A stretch of 64,000 nucleotides of DNA, taken from NCBI RefSeq assembly GCF_905220415.1, contig NC_059558.1, forward strand, positions 7,142,501 through 7,206,500, written 5' to 3'. Within the stretch, counting starts at the first letter, position 1; every line of letters starts with the position of its first letter. Shown piece by piece: positions 31,619-44,900 of the stretch. The notes beneath the pieces were generated by a model that was not told where the DNA came from, searched no databases, and saw only the letters and a program-made list of their open reading frames with translations. A program made the position numbers and the translations under genes. This DNA comes from Colias croceus (taxonomy: Eukaryota > Arthropoda > Insecta > Lepidoptera > Pieridae).

Positions 31619-33076
31619 CAGGGTGTAATCGTTAAGTGTGCACAAGCGATTATTCCGTAACTATTGCAGATACCAAAAAACTTTAAACTGATATCGAAAG
31701 TACTTAACCTAATGAGTAAAATGGCCATAATAAATTTTTAAAAATAAAACGAGAAATATCCAAAAATGTTACATTAAACGCTCCCATACATTTTATTTTC
31801 CATACATTTTGTATTCATAGCAGATTTTCGAAGTGATGTCCTCATTGTGCAATACAATGAGGAGCTCTAATTACAGTTTCTAAATGAACTTCCCTTCAAA
31901 TTTGCGAAGTAATTTAAAGCAGAAAACCAAAAAAAGAAAGAAAAAGCTAAAATCTTTCATAATAAATGTACTAGGTTGATCCAAAAGTAATGATACTTGG
32001 GTATTTCCTGTACACATAAAAATATAAAATTAATGTTTTTTGCTTGCTCATGTATTCACTAAGTAATCACAAAAAAATCATATCAACAGACCACGTTTCC
32101 AATTATTTACATTAATTTGAATGTGAACCGTGCGTGCCAGAATGTTTCCCGACGGAAAGAAGAAACAACGATTCGACATGTAGAAGGTAGTTAAATTTCT
32201 AAATTTTTAATGATATCAGGATAATTTTTTGTCACGTTTTGTGATCATGGACGTTACCCGAGTTCACCTTGTTTATGCTGAAACCAAAAAAACAATCAAT
32301 GTCCTGGATGCGAGCTTCCAAAGTGACGATGAAGAAAGTGAAAATCAGTAGGTTAGATTAAAGCGGTAGTTTTTTGGGACGCTGAAGGAATAATTATGGT
32401 GGAATATTTTAAAAAGGTAGCCACTTTATTGGGCTCTTACTAAACAGACAAAATTAAAAGATTGCGGTAGGTTAGCAAGGAAAAGAGACATGGCAAACTG
32501 CGGACCTGAACGCTGTTTCACCAAGACAACGCACCAGATCACAAAGCGTCAGTTGCGATGGCTGCCATTCAAAAATCGGCATTCCAAATGCTTGAACACC
32601 TACCCTATTTTTTAGATCTTGCTCCTATTTACTTTTATCTCTATCCTCGGCACAAGAAACACTTTCTTAGCAATAAATTATTTTAAGACGACAGCGAAGT
32701 GATGGCCGCGTGGAGGGGTTTTTGTGGATGAAGTCAAAGTTTTTTTTTTAAGTTTAGGAAAAAAAATATTGAAGTATATTTTCTAGTTAGAAGACTATCT
32801 AGAGAGTTACATAATTATTATAACTGTAATGACCTTGTTTAATATTGATTATCATTACTTTTGGATCAACCCATGTACATGGGATATTCGTATCTCATAC
32901 TAAATGTATGGGAGGGTTTTAAGTTAATTTTTTAGATATTTCTCGTTTTATTTTTAAAAAATTATTATGGCCATTTTACTCATTAGGTTAAATACTTTCG
33001 ATATCAGTTTAAAGTTTTTTGATATCTGTAATAGTTACGGAATAATCGCCTGTGCACACTTAACGATTACACCCTG
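31619..33076. mobile_element. TIR element (about 150-bp inverted repeats) containing a mariner copy
   Basis: Left end CAGGGTGTAATCGTTAAGTG and right end its inverse, both flanked by TA. The arms match over about 150 bp (31619-31770, 32930-33076), including GGCCATAATAA and GATATCAGTTTAAAG blocks. The interior is largely occupied by a mariner-like element. Confidence 0.75.
31974..32871 (+). pseudogene. Decayed mariner-like transposase element
   Basis: Inverted ends GGTTGATCCAAAAGTAATGA and the reverse complement. Between them, in scattered frames, are recognisable transposase pieces: FWDAEGIIMVEYF near 32371 (first catalytic Asp), HQDNAPDHKASV near 32518 (second Asp), and LDLAP near 32613 (third Asp). 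It is about 400 bp shorter than a full mariner and interrupted by stops and frameshifts, so it cannot make a transposase. Confidence 0.8.
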
Positions 33077-33644
33077 TATATGTATATAACGTAGGTAAGT
33101 ATTTGGAAGAGCCATGAATGAAATTTTGCCCTGAAAAATTGCAAACGCTCTATCTACTTCTTTTAAGTGAAGGAGTAGATACTTTATTTATAAAATGTTA
33201 CTAGTTGCAAAGTTCTGCACTATTTTCAATTATATCACAAAATTACGTATTTGTCTTTTATTTACTAGGTGCACTTATAAGTGAGTTAGCATTTTCGCTT
33301 AGTACTAAGCCATTGTGAACGATACGTAACGAAACATTACACTATAATATTATGCACTTATTACTAGCGTGTCGCACTATCTCTTAGTAAAGCTAGTAAA
33401 CTAAGCCAATGTAAACGAGACAACGAAATATGGATCTATTCGGTAGTTGCTCAGATTAAGGCCTATACAAGCATAAGAATCAACGCTAGATTCAATAATT
33501 GAATTAAATTTTTAAACTATTACGATATTATAAGTAAAAATGTATAGACAGGTTACTTACACCATATTCGATCTTCAAAAACGTCAAAGTGAGATGGCAT
33601 GATTCAACTATCGCGAGCGAAAGAGACAACTGAAGGAAATTATG

Positions 33645-33772
33645 GCTTATTAGCATTGAGATATACATATGGAGACGACACCGCCTACATCACTTAATAT
33701 GTTCCGCACAGATTTTGTTCGTGGTGTCTCCTCCATACGTAGTAATATTATCTCAATGCTTATTAGCCACAT
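33645..33772. repeat. Hairpin repeat
   Basis: Arms GGCTTATTAGCATTGAGATA and TATCTCAATGCTTATTAGCC, with inner GGAGACGACACC / GGTGTCTCC, around a loop of about 45 bp. MITE-like. Confidence 0.6.
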
Positions 33773-34714
33773 TTCGACGTGCCACTCCCGAAGCGCTAAT
33801 AACAAATCTACACCTTTTTACTTATAATATCATTGTTAAACTATAATATGTAAAGCGTAGAGCCAATACATTTTGCTTACGTATATATAGCTGTCCTTAT
33901 CTCTCATTCAGAATCGCTATTGAATAGACAGAGATAGATTATGAGATTTCGATAAGTTTAACATTAGCTATCTCGCTCTGATATTGAAATTTCTGAACGA
34001 GAGAAAGAGACAAACGTATGGTGCAATAATGAGCAGAATAATCAATAACCTATTACTCGTTTAAAAATACTTCAATATTAAATCTGAATAATCTCAATAC
34101 TTTACTATTTTAAATAAAAAAATCTCTTTTTTTTAGTGAATATTAAAAAATATAGAATTTTGCATTACTTTTCTTGCTCATAAAGATATTAACAAAACAC
34201 ATATAAAGGCACTATGTATGAAAGCTAAGATATTTACGGGCGGAGCCGGTGCAAAAGCTAGTCTATTATATATTTATATATTATAAAAAGAAAAGAGTTA
34301 AATGTTCAATTAATGTAAGACTTGCACTGTACATTAAGCACCCTAATTATAAACAATTATTTTTAATAACGAAATTTTTTAATTTAATTTATTTTAAAAA
34401 CTTCAAATCTAACTTAACTGCACAAAAAGAAACTGAAAAAATATTTTCAACAGAATTTATCATAAAAGCGAAGCCGTGGGCTAAAGCTAATCATACGAAT
34501 TGAATCTTCTATACTATAATAATAATAGTTAAAAAAAAACTAAAAAACACGCTTTTTATAGAAAACTAAAAAATTGAAATTTTTATCAAATTAGTGTATT
34601 GTCATCGGTCCTCAATAAATCTTCAAAGTTTGAACGAAATCTGGCCGTTTAAAGTGGGTCAAAATCGCGCCCAAAGAAGTCCAAGAAGGTTACAAACAAA
34701 CATACAGGTGAAGC

Positions 34715-34890
34715 TAATATAAAGCGTGTAAAAAATGAATCCCAAAATGTGTTGGTAAGCGCATAACTTGAGAACGGCTTAACCGATTTCGTTAATTCTT
34801 TTTTTATAATATTCCTTGAAGTTCGAGGATGGTTCTTATGTAGAAAAAACGTGAATATGTAGCACGGGCGAAGCCGGGGCGGACCGCTAG
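34715..34890 (+). mobile_element. Helitron-like element, second subfamily
   Basis: Contains AAAATGTGTTGGTAAGCGCA and GAACGGCTTAACCGATTTCG, ending GGGCGAAGCCGGGGCGGACCGCTAG before T. About 90% alike by eye to 61493-61673. Confidence 0.6.
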
Positions 34891-35494
34891 TATTTAATAA
34901 AATCAAATATATTATATTTTTATATATTGCAGAAAGTTAATAGTGCAAGCCAAAATAAACATGTCGTATCAAACTACAAGAAAACATTTATGTTCAAGCA
35001 AATTATTTCACAATTATGTGTCCCTCTCACTCTAACGCATGAAGTCATTAGTGCGAGAGAAACAACACTACAGTTAAGAAAATACTTTTTAATATTTTTA
35101 AGACATTAGTAACTATAATATATAAAATAATTGAACAATATGAGGTAATAGAACGACTGAACTTTAAAAACTAGTTTTATTTAAAATCAAATTATTTTTA
35201 AAACATATAATATGTATAAATTATTTATTTAAAATATAAAGTAATTTGTTCTTTTAGAGATTCACACATAAGTAATATGTTTTACATTCTGCCAAAGAAA
35301 ACGGAACTTTAATATATGAGCCATAAGATCTTTAATAAAAATAATTCACACGATAAAAATATTGAAAATGGCAGCGTATTTTTTTAAATTATTTAAGTAT
35401 TCAGACATATTTGAAAGAAAAAGTAACGTTTTGAATATTACTCGAGTTAAATATTTCGACATATTTGAAAGAAAAATAAATAATATTATTTTAA
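34891..35494. other. AT-rich region, nothing recognised
   Basis: Short open frames only; no splice-bounded coding signal. Confidence 0.4.
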
Positions 35495-35924
35495 ATCGAT
35501 ATTAAATATCGATACGGCACTTAAAAGATAAAAAAATAAATAATGTTGTTTGGTAACACAATAATAACTGATTAGTTTTCGCGAAAATAATCGACATTTT
35601 TTACATTTATATTGCTTTAGAAACAAAAAATTACTTGTATTATGTATTATTAAAATATACAGTAACAGCACAACGATAATATTGCTTCATAAAAACGGTG
35701 CAAAATCGATACCGGTAATCGATATTTGACTCGATAGATCGATTTAAATCGATATTATCTACTAAATAACTGACTATCAGATCAACCATACTTCACAAAA
35801 CACATTTGAAATAATTCATAATTGATATTGCTTGCTAAACATAATCATTGCTACAACAAAAATCGATGTTTACACAACCGATAATATAATCGATACTAAT
35901 CGATATTAATCGATACAAAATCGA
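35495..35924. promoter_or_regulatory. Cluster of ATCGAT / CGATA motifs
   Basis: Eleven ATCGAT hexamers within 430 bp (35495, 35508, 35705, 35718, 35738, 35748, 35862, 35889, 35899, 35909, 35919), many extended to ATCGATA. In Drosophila TATCGATA is the DREF site and clustered CGATA is bound by BEAF-32. It ends 5 bp beyond the 3' end of the nucleotidase coding region. Function is inferred. Confidence 0.45.
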
Positions 35925-35929
35925 TATGT

Positions 35930-38900
35930 TTAAGGTGAATTTTCATCTTCGACTTCTTTGATGACGGAATCGGACTCCCAGCGCGCTCTTTCGTCTAGTA
36001 ACTCTTGTAGTTTCTGTGAAATGTGAATTAAACAAGTAAAAATAAAAAAAAAATGATGAAAAAAAATTTAACATTTTTAAATATTATATTTGAGTAGACG
36101 TGGTACAGTGATAACCGTTTTATATACATTAACATGAATCGATTTTTTTATTCATTTGAACACATCAAAACAGCAACTGCTGCAATCGGCGACAAAAAGC
36201 GAAATGATAGGTGTTTCGTTTATAAAATTACTAGCTTACCACCCGTGGCATCGCCCGCGCAGTCAAAAGAAAAACCCGCATAGTTCCCGTTCCCGTGGGA
36301 TTTCCGGGATAATACCTATCCTATGTCCTTTTTCGGGTATCAAAATATCTCTATACCAAATTTCATGCAAATTGGTTCAGTAAATAAGGCGCGATTGAGT
36401 AACAGACAGACAGACAGGGTTACTTTCGCATTTATAATATTATAGTATGGATTTATACAAAATGACCTACTATTGATAAAACTTACTATTTTTAATTTTA
36501 TGGTTAAATTTTCTTTATGTTTTTTTTTTAATTTTGTAAAATATGCGTCATAAAATTTCCTTCACATAATAAATAAGTTGACAGAGGAATTAATGTTTTT
36601 TTTTTTAATATCATGACCGCATAAGAAATAGTAGTTTTATGCAGAAACATTCGTTATTATTATACATACCCCGGGAGAATCAAGTATAATAATCCTGTTT
36701 TCCACTTTAGGCGCGAGATCGCAAGCATTTTGCTCCAAGTCATCTAGAGACGCGCGTCTTGTTAATCTGTAAATAAATTAAGTAGGTTTGATTAAAGTAT
36801 AAAAAAAAAAATAACTATCTTCAAAATGAGATAAAAGCACGCCCCGGACACTCCATACAAAATTATCGTTTTGACAGTCACACTATAGTGAGTGCAAGTG
36901 TGTGTGTTGATGCTTTATGGTTGGCACATTTGTGACTAGCGTAAAGAAATTCGCGTTTTTCTGATGAAATACATCCGTAAACAGCACAATATCTAACCAT
37001 TTTCTACGAAAAACGATAATCACAAATCCAAAATAATAAAATTACTTTAAGTCAATTTGACTAATGTTGTCAATCTTCGTTCTTGCAGACAAATACGGAC
37101 CATTTTTAGGCTGATCGTGCGGGGTGAGGTAAGTGTTTAATTTTGGCGGGAGGCGGAGACTATCCGTTCTGTAGCGTTTATTATGTATTCTGTGATAATT
37201 ATATATTATAGTGGTAAAGGTTAAAAATAGGTTAAATACATTTTGTTTGGCTATTGCTAAATGCAAATTACCAATTTATTTTTGAGGGTATTTGAGATTT
37301 CAAAAGTATTTTTCTATCTCTATCTCTTCTCTATCCTTAATATTAATCTTTATATGCATACTAGTTTTTGGCCCCGTTCACAAAGAAAAACCTGCATAGT
37401 TCCCGTTCCTGTGGGATTTCTGGCATAAAAAGGAGATTGCATTATTCTGGGTCTTCAGCTACCTACATACATCAAACAAGTGATAACTGCGTTAAAAACA
37501 ACCGACTTCAAACTTGCACTTGCAAAATTTACAAATACCTACAGACAAAAATGCTCATAAAATAAAAACTACTGGGCCTATCCGAATAAAATTTTTATGG
37601 GACCAATTCGACACCATCCCGCATCGAACAAAAAAAGAATCACGTAAATCGGTTCAGAAACCTCGGAGTAATCGGTGTACATACATAAAAAAAAAAAATA
37701 TACCGGCCGAATTGATAACCTCCTCCTTTTTTTTGAAGTCGGTTAATGAAACCTACGTCACCTATTGAGTAAGAGAGTGAAGAATGTAATAATTACTTTT
37801 GTGACTGTATGAATTGTATCGATGTTTCGGTTCATTCGTTCTTGCTCATTGATACTTGCCTCTTGTTCGCAATCAGATACACGTTGTTTTATTTTATTAA
37901 TAATAATATTAGTAGGACTTGTAGGATAAATAAAAAATAAATACCTATGGTGTGTATGCTGACCCTCGGCTGCTGAAGAGGCCCTTCGAAGGGGAGGTGG
38001 ACCGTCCAGCTCACTGCCATCCAACATCTTCACCAAGCTATGCCTGATGATGATAAGAAATTCATATTTTGTTAATTTTTATGATAGTTTTATTTTATTT
38101 ATTTTTAATCTATACTAATATTATAAAGCTGAAGAGTTTGTTTTATTGTTTGTTTGAACGCGCTAATCTCGGGAACTACTGGTCCGATTTGAAAAATTAT
38201 TGCGGTGTTAGATAGCCCATTTATCGAGGAAGGCTATATCATCACGCTAAGACCAACAGAAGCTGAGCCACGCGGGTGAAACCCCAGGGCACAGCTAGTT
38301 AAGTTATATTTACCTGCGGCTAAGTGTAACAAGAGATTGTCTGTGCTTAGACGGTCTAGATTTGCCCGTGCGTACGTTGATCGCTGCGAAATGATTTTGT
38401 ATGGCCATCCCTACCTCGGGACACATGTCTTCTGATACCTGCGATATTTACATAATTATATATATGAATGTTCATATGTTTTGCACTTGTATTTTATGGG
38501 ATTTACAAGTGTTGATAATTATTAAAAAAACAAAATACCCGACTGCACACTAAAAAAAGAGTAAAAATCCTATATTAATTACTCCCGTGATTGAAATGAA
38601 TCTAATGATACCGCATACATATTTTTTTAAAGGGAAATTTAGAAAAAATATTATTATGTCTTTATCCCGTGGGACTTTTAGGATAAAATGTATCCTATGA
38701 CACTCCCGTAATCAAGACAAATCTAACGATACCTCATACATCAAAATCCATCAAGCCGTTTAGGCTACAGGTGGTCACAAAGGAAAAGACATACATACAT
38801 ACTTACATACACTCGAAAAACATTACCCTCCTTCTTTGGCAGTCGGGTAAAAACATAGAATAATTAATAATGAAAATTCATAACTTGAAAATTATACGTA

Positions 38901-41900
38901 TACAATAATTAAATGCAAAAGTTCGAATTATTGGTCTGATTTACTGACGCTAAAACTTTGAATAAAACTTAACATTGAAGAAATAAAATAAGGGAGAAAA
39001 TTTTCTATCACAGACGGCGCGGGGCGTCATCACTTATCGTTACACCTTTTTTATTTACAAGTTCAAAATAACAAATCTCAAGTTAAAAATCAAATTTTTA
39101 ATGATAATATTGAAATAGTCTCACCAAAACCTGATAATCCCGTAACAAGGTGAAGTGTGTGGGCTAATGATGATGATGATGGTGATGGTGATGATGATGA
39201 TAATATTTTAAAGTCTCACCAAAACCGGGCAATCCCGCAACATGGTGAAGCCATCGTTCCCCGCATGCAAGTACTGTTTGACTCCCAGCCTGTACTTCTG
39301 TTCCCTCTGATATTCATCACCGATCTTCACCAAAACCGCTCAATCCCTCAACATGGTGAAGTATGTGGGCTGATGATGATGATGGTGATGATGATGAAAA
39401 AGTCCCTTAACGTGGTGAAATATGAGCTAATGAAGATGATGATGATAATATTGAAAAGTCTCACCAAAACCGGGCAATCCCGCAACATGGTGAAGCCATC
39501 GTTCCCCGCATGCAAGTACTGTTTCACGCCCAGCCTGTACTTCTGTTCCCTCTGCAAGTATTCATCACCGATCTTCACCACTTGTTCAGCGACCCGCTGC
39601 CCGGGGGGCTTGGACGGATCGAACGCGAACGAAACACCCGCTACCTGGGATTTAAAAAATATATAATATCTATTGAATATATTGGGATTAAAATGTATCT
39701 ACATTGGTTTTTCGCCCGCGCAGTCAAAGGAAAACCCGCATAGTTGGGAACGCGTTCCCGTGAGTTTTCAGGATAAAAACTTGTGTTTTTAAGTTTCATG
39801 AAAATCGGTTCATACAAACATACAGACTTTAGTATAATCTAAAATGTAAAAGAATATAAAAAATTCAATTAGCTACGAACCGATCAAATTTTTATATTCT
39901 TCTAAATTTTTCACTTTGAAAAGCATTTGGCACGTTCAAATGCGTACAGGTATGCTCATTATCACTACATAAAACAAAGTCGCTTTCTCTGCCCTATGTC
40001 CTTTGTATGCTTAAATCTTTCAAACTACGCAACGGATTTTGATGCGGTTTTTTAATAGATAGAGTGATTCAAGAGGAAGGTTTTAGTATATAATTTATTA
40101 GGTTTTAGACAAAGCGGGCGAAGCCGCGGGCGATAAGCTAGTATTATATACATGAATACCTGGGGAAACCTGCCCTCCAAGCTGGGGTACTTGCTGACGG
40201 CGTTCTCCAGCACCTGCAGTACGGTGGCCCCGCTCGCCTCCACCACCACCAGCGGGTCCCGCATCGGTATGATGCTGCACAGGTCCCGGAGCGTGAACTC
40301 ACCTGCCGGGTGCACCTGGGAAGGAATAAAAAAAATGTGTGCGTGTACAAATGTACACACGGGAGAAGTGAAACCTCTTTATGACCTTATTTTTCAAAAA
40401 ATAATTTACTGTATGCAACTTTACAGAAATACGTCGAATCACCCGTGGTAGGGATAAGAAAAAGATGGCGCGTAACGAAAAAATGTTACACTACATTTTT
40501 TTCCAACCCCGATAAAGAAGTTTCACTTCAAAAAAGATATATTTCTATAATCGACTGATTGGTAGTGGCCCTGCCTTCCAAGCCAGAGGTCGAGCCAGGG
40601 TTCGATTCCCACCCGGAAAAATATTTGTGTGACGAACATAGATGTTTGCTCTGTGTCTGGGTGTTAATTATCTATAAAAGTATTTATTTAAAATTATGTA
40701 TACATGTATGTTTATCAGCCATCTGGTTTCCATAATACAAGTGAAAGATTAGTAATGGGATCAGATCGTGCCGTGTGTGAAAAATGTCCTGAAATATTTA
40801 TATTCATCCTTACAAACTTTCGCATTGATAATATTAGTACAATATCTCACCTGATCTGACCGGAAAGTCCCCGAGTTAAGCAGCAGCAGGTCAGCAGCAG
40901 TAGCAGCCAACAGCACGTCGCACACCCAGTTCCCAAGGTTGCACTCTTGTCGGCGAATACAGGAGAACCTCCCTTCTAGCGGCACGCAGAACTTGCCGAG
41001 CACTTCGTCCATTTTGCCGTCTATCATTGCTGTGGAAAATAATCTTAATAATATATAAATCTCGTGTCACAATGTTTGTCCTCAATGGACTCCTAAACCA
41101 CTTAACCGATTATAATAAAATTCGCACACCATGTGCAGTTCGATCCAACTTGAGAGATAGGATAGTTTTAATCTCAAATCGTTTTAGAGAAAGCGTGCGA
41201 AGCCGCGGGCGGAAAGCTAGTCATGTATAAGAGATCTATCATACTAATATACTTAATATTATAAATACGAAAGTTTGTGAGGACGTGTGTGTGTGTTTGT
41301 TACTCTTTCACGCAAACACTATTTAACCGATTACAATGAAATTTAACACACATAGAGGGTAACTTGAATTAACACATAGGATAGGTTTTATCCCGGAAAT
41401 GCCACGGGAACGGGAACCATGCGGGGTTTGCTTTGAAAACGCGGGTGAAGCCGCGGGCGGTAATCTAGTTAACTATAAATGTACTAATATTCGAGCTGAG
41501 GAAAAAGAGAGGCTGTTGGATAGGTGTATGCCTAAATAACATCAGCTACGCAGATAATATGGTCCTGTTAGTACGCACTGCAAGTTCCATTGGAGAATTA
41601 TTGAATTATGCCTTTCTACTTAAATAAAGAAAAACTAAACTAAAATTATTATTAAAAAGCATGAAAAGGCCTTATGGGAGATAATCTTTAGCAACTTGTT
41701 CATTTTGTTGTCTATTATTGTTACTAAACGAAATCATTTCTCTAAATGGCATAAAAATATTTTCATTTATGATCCATATTTTATGATATAATACATGTCG
41801 CAGCCAATAAATTTAATAATAATAATAAGTCGTTTAACTAACTGCCTGAATATGTTGCGATATCCATTTATTATAAATACATATTATGATATTATGACAA

Positions 41901-44900
41901 AGTCAACCTTTTTCTGAAACTTTACAGCTTTTGGGTCGGTGACAGATTTTTGTATATTTTATCAGATTTATGCATTAAATTTTTTAATCAAATCATAACC
42001 AAGTTAATAATTAGTTTATAATACCTGAATATTTCTCCACTTTGGCCTTCAGCACTGGATCCTCAGCATATTGACTCGTAACATTAACTTCAGATATATC
42101 GACGCGAGCGCAGTCGCCGGCAAAGTTTATATTGATTTGACTGAACTGACGGAAATCTGTGCCGCTTTTGACTATGTATTTATTGTTTACCTGAACAAAA
42201 AAATTTTTTTTTTTTAATTTTTTGATCAGAATTATTTTTCATATCAGTTGTTTTTTTATAATCGAACCCGAGATAATCTTGTAAAAATTCGATGATGAAG
42301 ACGTATGAATATAACAAGAAATAAAGAACATAATAAGAAAAATTCGCGCATGAAGCAAGATTCAATCGAACTTTTTCTTCTATAAATTATTTAAAAAATT
42401 AACACAATATTGTTCTTCAAAAAAAAAAAAGCTGCTATAGAAAAAAAAATTAGTTTATAAAATACCTCCAAAACTTCATACACATGATCATGGCCGCCCA
42501 GAATGAGATCAATTTTGTTACAACCCTCCGCTAACTTCACGTCGTTCGGCGTGCGCATGTGCGTTAACGCTATCACGTATTCACAGCCCTGGAATTAAAG
42601 TGAAGTCTCTACACTAATATTATAAAGAGGAAAACTTTGTTTGTTTGTTTGATTGTAATGAATAGGCTCATAAACTACTGGACCGATTTTAAAAATTCTT
42701 TCACCATTCGAAAGCTACATTATCCACGAGTAATTTAGGCTATATGTATATTATCACGCTAAGACCAACAGGAGCAGAGCCACGCGGGTGAAACCGCGCG
42801 GCACAGCTAGTAAGTAATAAAATTCTTTAGACTTGGTTTCCACCAACTTTAAACGGACAGATTTAATTTAAACTTTGTACTCTTTATCAAGGATCGGTGA
42901 CAATACAATAATATCATGAGTTTAAGTGTGGATTAAAGTTTTTTTTGTAAGTATGTTAATTATTTATCTTATAACCGCTTGTATAATTTTTGATGTTTGT
43001 CGAGAAGGGTTGTTTATATTAAAACTAGCGGTCCGCCCCGGCTTCGCCCGTGGTAAATATCTTCATCCCTTTTTTCGCAATAAAAGGAAGCCTATTGTTC
43101 TTTCTCAGGGTCTAAAGATTGTCTGTGCCAAATTTCATCAAAATCGATTGAGAGGTTTAAGCGGAAAAGCGTAACAGACAGACAGACAGAGTTACTTTCG
43201 CATTTATAATATTAGTAGGGCTGTATTCGATACGCTATATCTAAGCAAAGAATTAAAAATGCTAACATATTTTTTGAATGATTAACAAGTTTGCACTTAT
43301 TTTTATTGTGCTACTATAAAATCTATGTATATTAATATAATTGATTTTCATAATATTATGATATTTCTGTCCGCAAAAGACTTTCTGCAGAAACTATTAT
43401 AATAAACATACCTCTTCTTTAAGTTGTGACGCCAACTTCGATCCCGCTTGTAAGAAATCTATAAACGTCACTTCTTCTGGATTTATTGTTGCTAATGTGT
43501 CGAGCCATTCCTGAAATATAGTATAAGTTATTTACAATAACAAAAAGTAAATTATTAAGCTATTGCATAGCTTCTATCGCGGGCCTTCGCGGGGACCGAA
43601 TCGAGAAATTCCGTAACGAAAAAACCTCACGCTCCCCACTCCGACGAGCGGAGGTGTGGCTTGAAGGCATAGCATGCAATAGCTTTACCGCGGCAGTCCC
43701 CGAGTGACACACGTCGTTTTTTATGATAAAACGTATGACATATACAGACTGGCCAGGAGGTCAAGACCGTTATGTAGAAAAAAATTGTATTTTTTTGACC
43801 TTGTTTTTAGGGTTTGATACGAAGAAATACACTATAAAAACCGGTGAGTGCGTGTGTGTGTGTGTGTGTGTATGTGTTTATACGTGCACTATTTTATTAC
43901 TTTTTTCTTTAATTACATGTTCATTGTTCAACCAGCCAATTTTATGGCCATTGCATATGAGCGCATGTGTTATCTTGCCATCGCCCAACGGCCTGCCTGT
44001 TTCGTTGTCTATCACGTGCATGTGTTTGTGTAAATATAAGTGTGTGTGTAACTATCACGTGTTCAATGTGTATCAGTGTGTTTGTAGATATGAGCGTGTG
44101 TGTGTGTGTAGATATAAATGTGTATGTGTGCGTATTATTTCCTTTACCTGTTCAACCAGCCCGATAAGGCCAATCTTATGGCCATTGCATATGAGCGCGT
44201 GTGTTATCTTGCCATCGCCCAACGGCCTGCCTGTTTCGTTGTCTATAACGTTTGACATAAGCCATGGAAAGCTGCATTGCGCTACAAGACCTGATAGGAT
44301 GTCTAGACCGAAGTCTGAAAAAAAAATTTTTTTTTGTAGGTTACGTGTTTATATATTACTAGCTGAACCCCGCGGTATCAACCGCATGGCTCAGCTCCTG
44401 TTGGTCTTAGCGTAACGATGTGTAACCTATAGCCTTCCTCGATAAATGAACCATCTAAACACCGAAAGAATTTTTCAAATCGGACCAGTAGTTCCCGAGA
44501 TTAGCGCGTTCAAACAAACTGACAAACAAACTCTCCAGCTTTATAATATTAAGTATAGATGAGATATCGAAGTTGATTTTTTTTGTGATTATACCATTTT
44601 TATTTAGGTTCGATACGTTGTCAAATATGACTCGGATTAATTGTGTTTTCAAAAAACCTTAAAAACAGTGAGTCAGAAATAATTATACTTTCGTTTCATA
44701 AAATAATCTTGAAACATGTATCTTTGAGTGTATCTATAACAAACAAACAAGTTTCAAGCTAAGGCTCTGTGCAGACAGAGAGCGTTCTGCGTTCTGCGTT
44801 CTTTGTGATGCGAAGAATCTATAGCGCAGCGCCGCGATCTGACTGCGTTCTGTGTGCGCCGGCGCTATAGATCCTTTGCATCACAAAAAACGCGAAACGC

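Noticed and set aside
34249..34503. 84-codon plus-strand open frame
   Set aside because: AT-rich Lys/Asn/Ile/Phe composition, no splice context, no recognisable motif.
39157..39666. 169-codon plus-strand open frame
   Set aside because: Made of (GATGAT) tracts and antisense of nucleotidase exon 10 and its copies.
40550..40620. Possible tRNA gene
   Set aside because: Only B-box-like sequence; no cloverleaf with a paired acceptor stem, and the body is that of a SINE.
43723..44415. 230-codon plus-strand open frame
   Set aside because: It consists of (GT)n microsatellite, the antisense of nucleotidase exon 4 and its duplicate, and part of a Helitron-like repeat.
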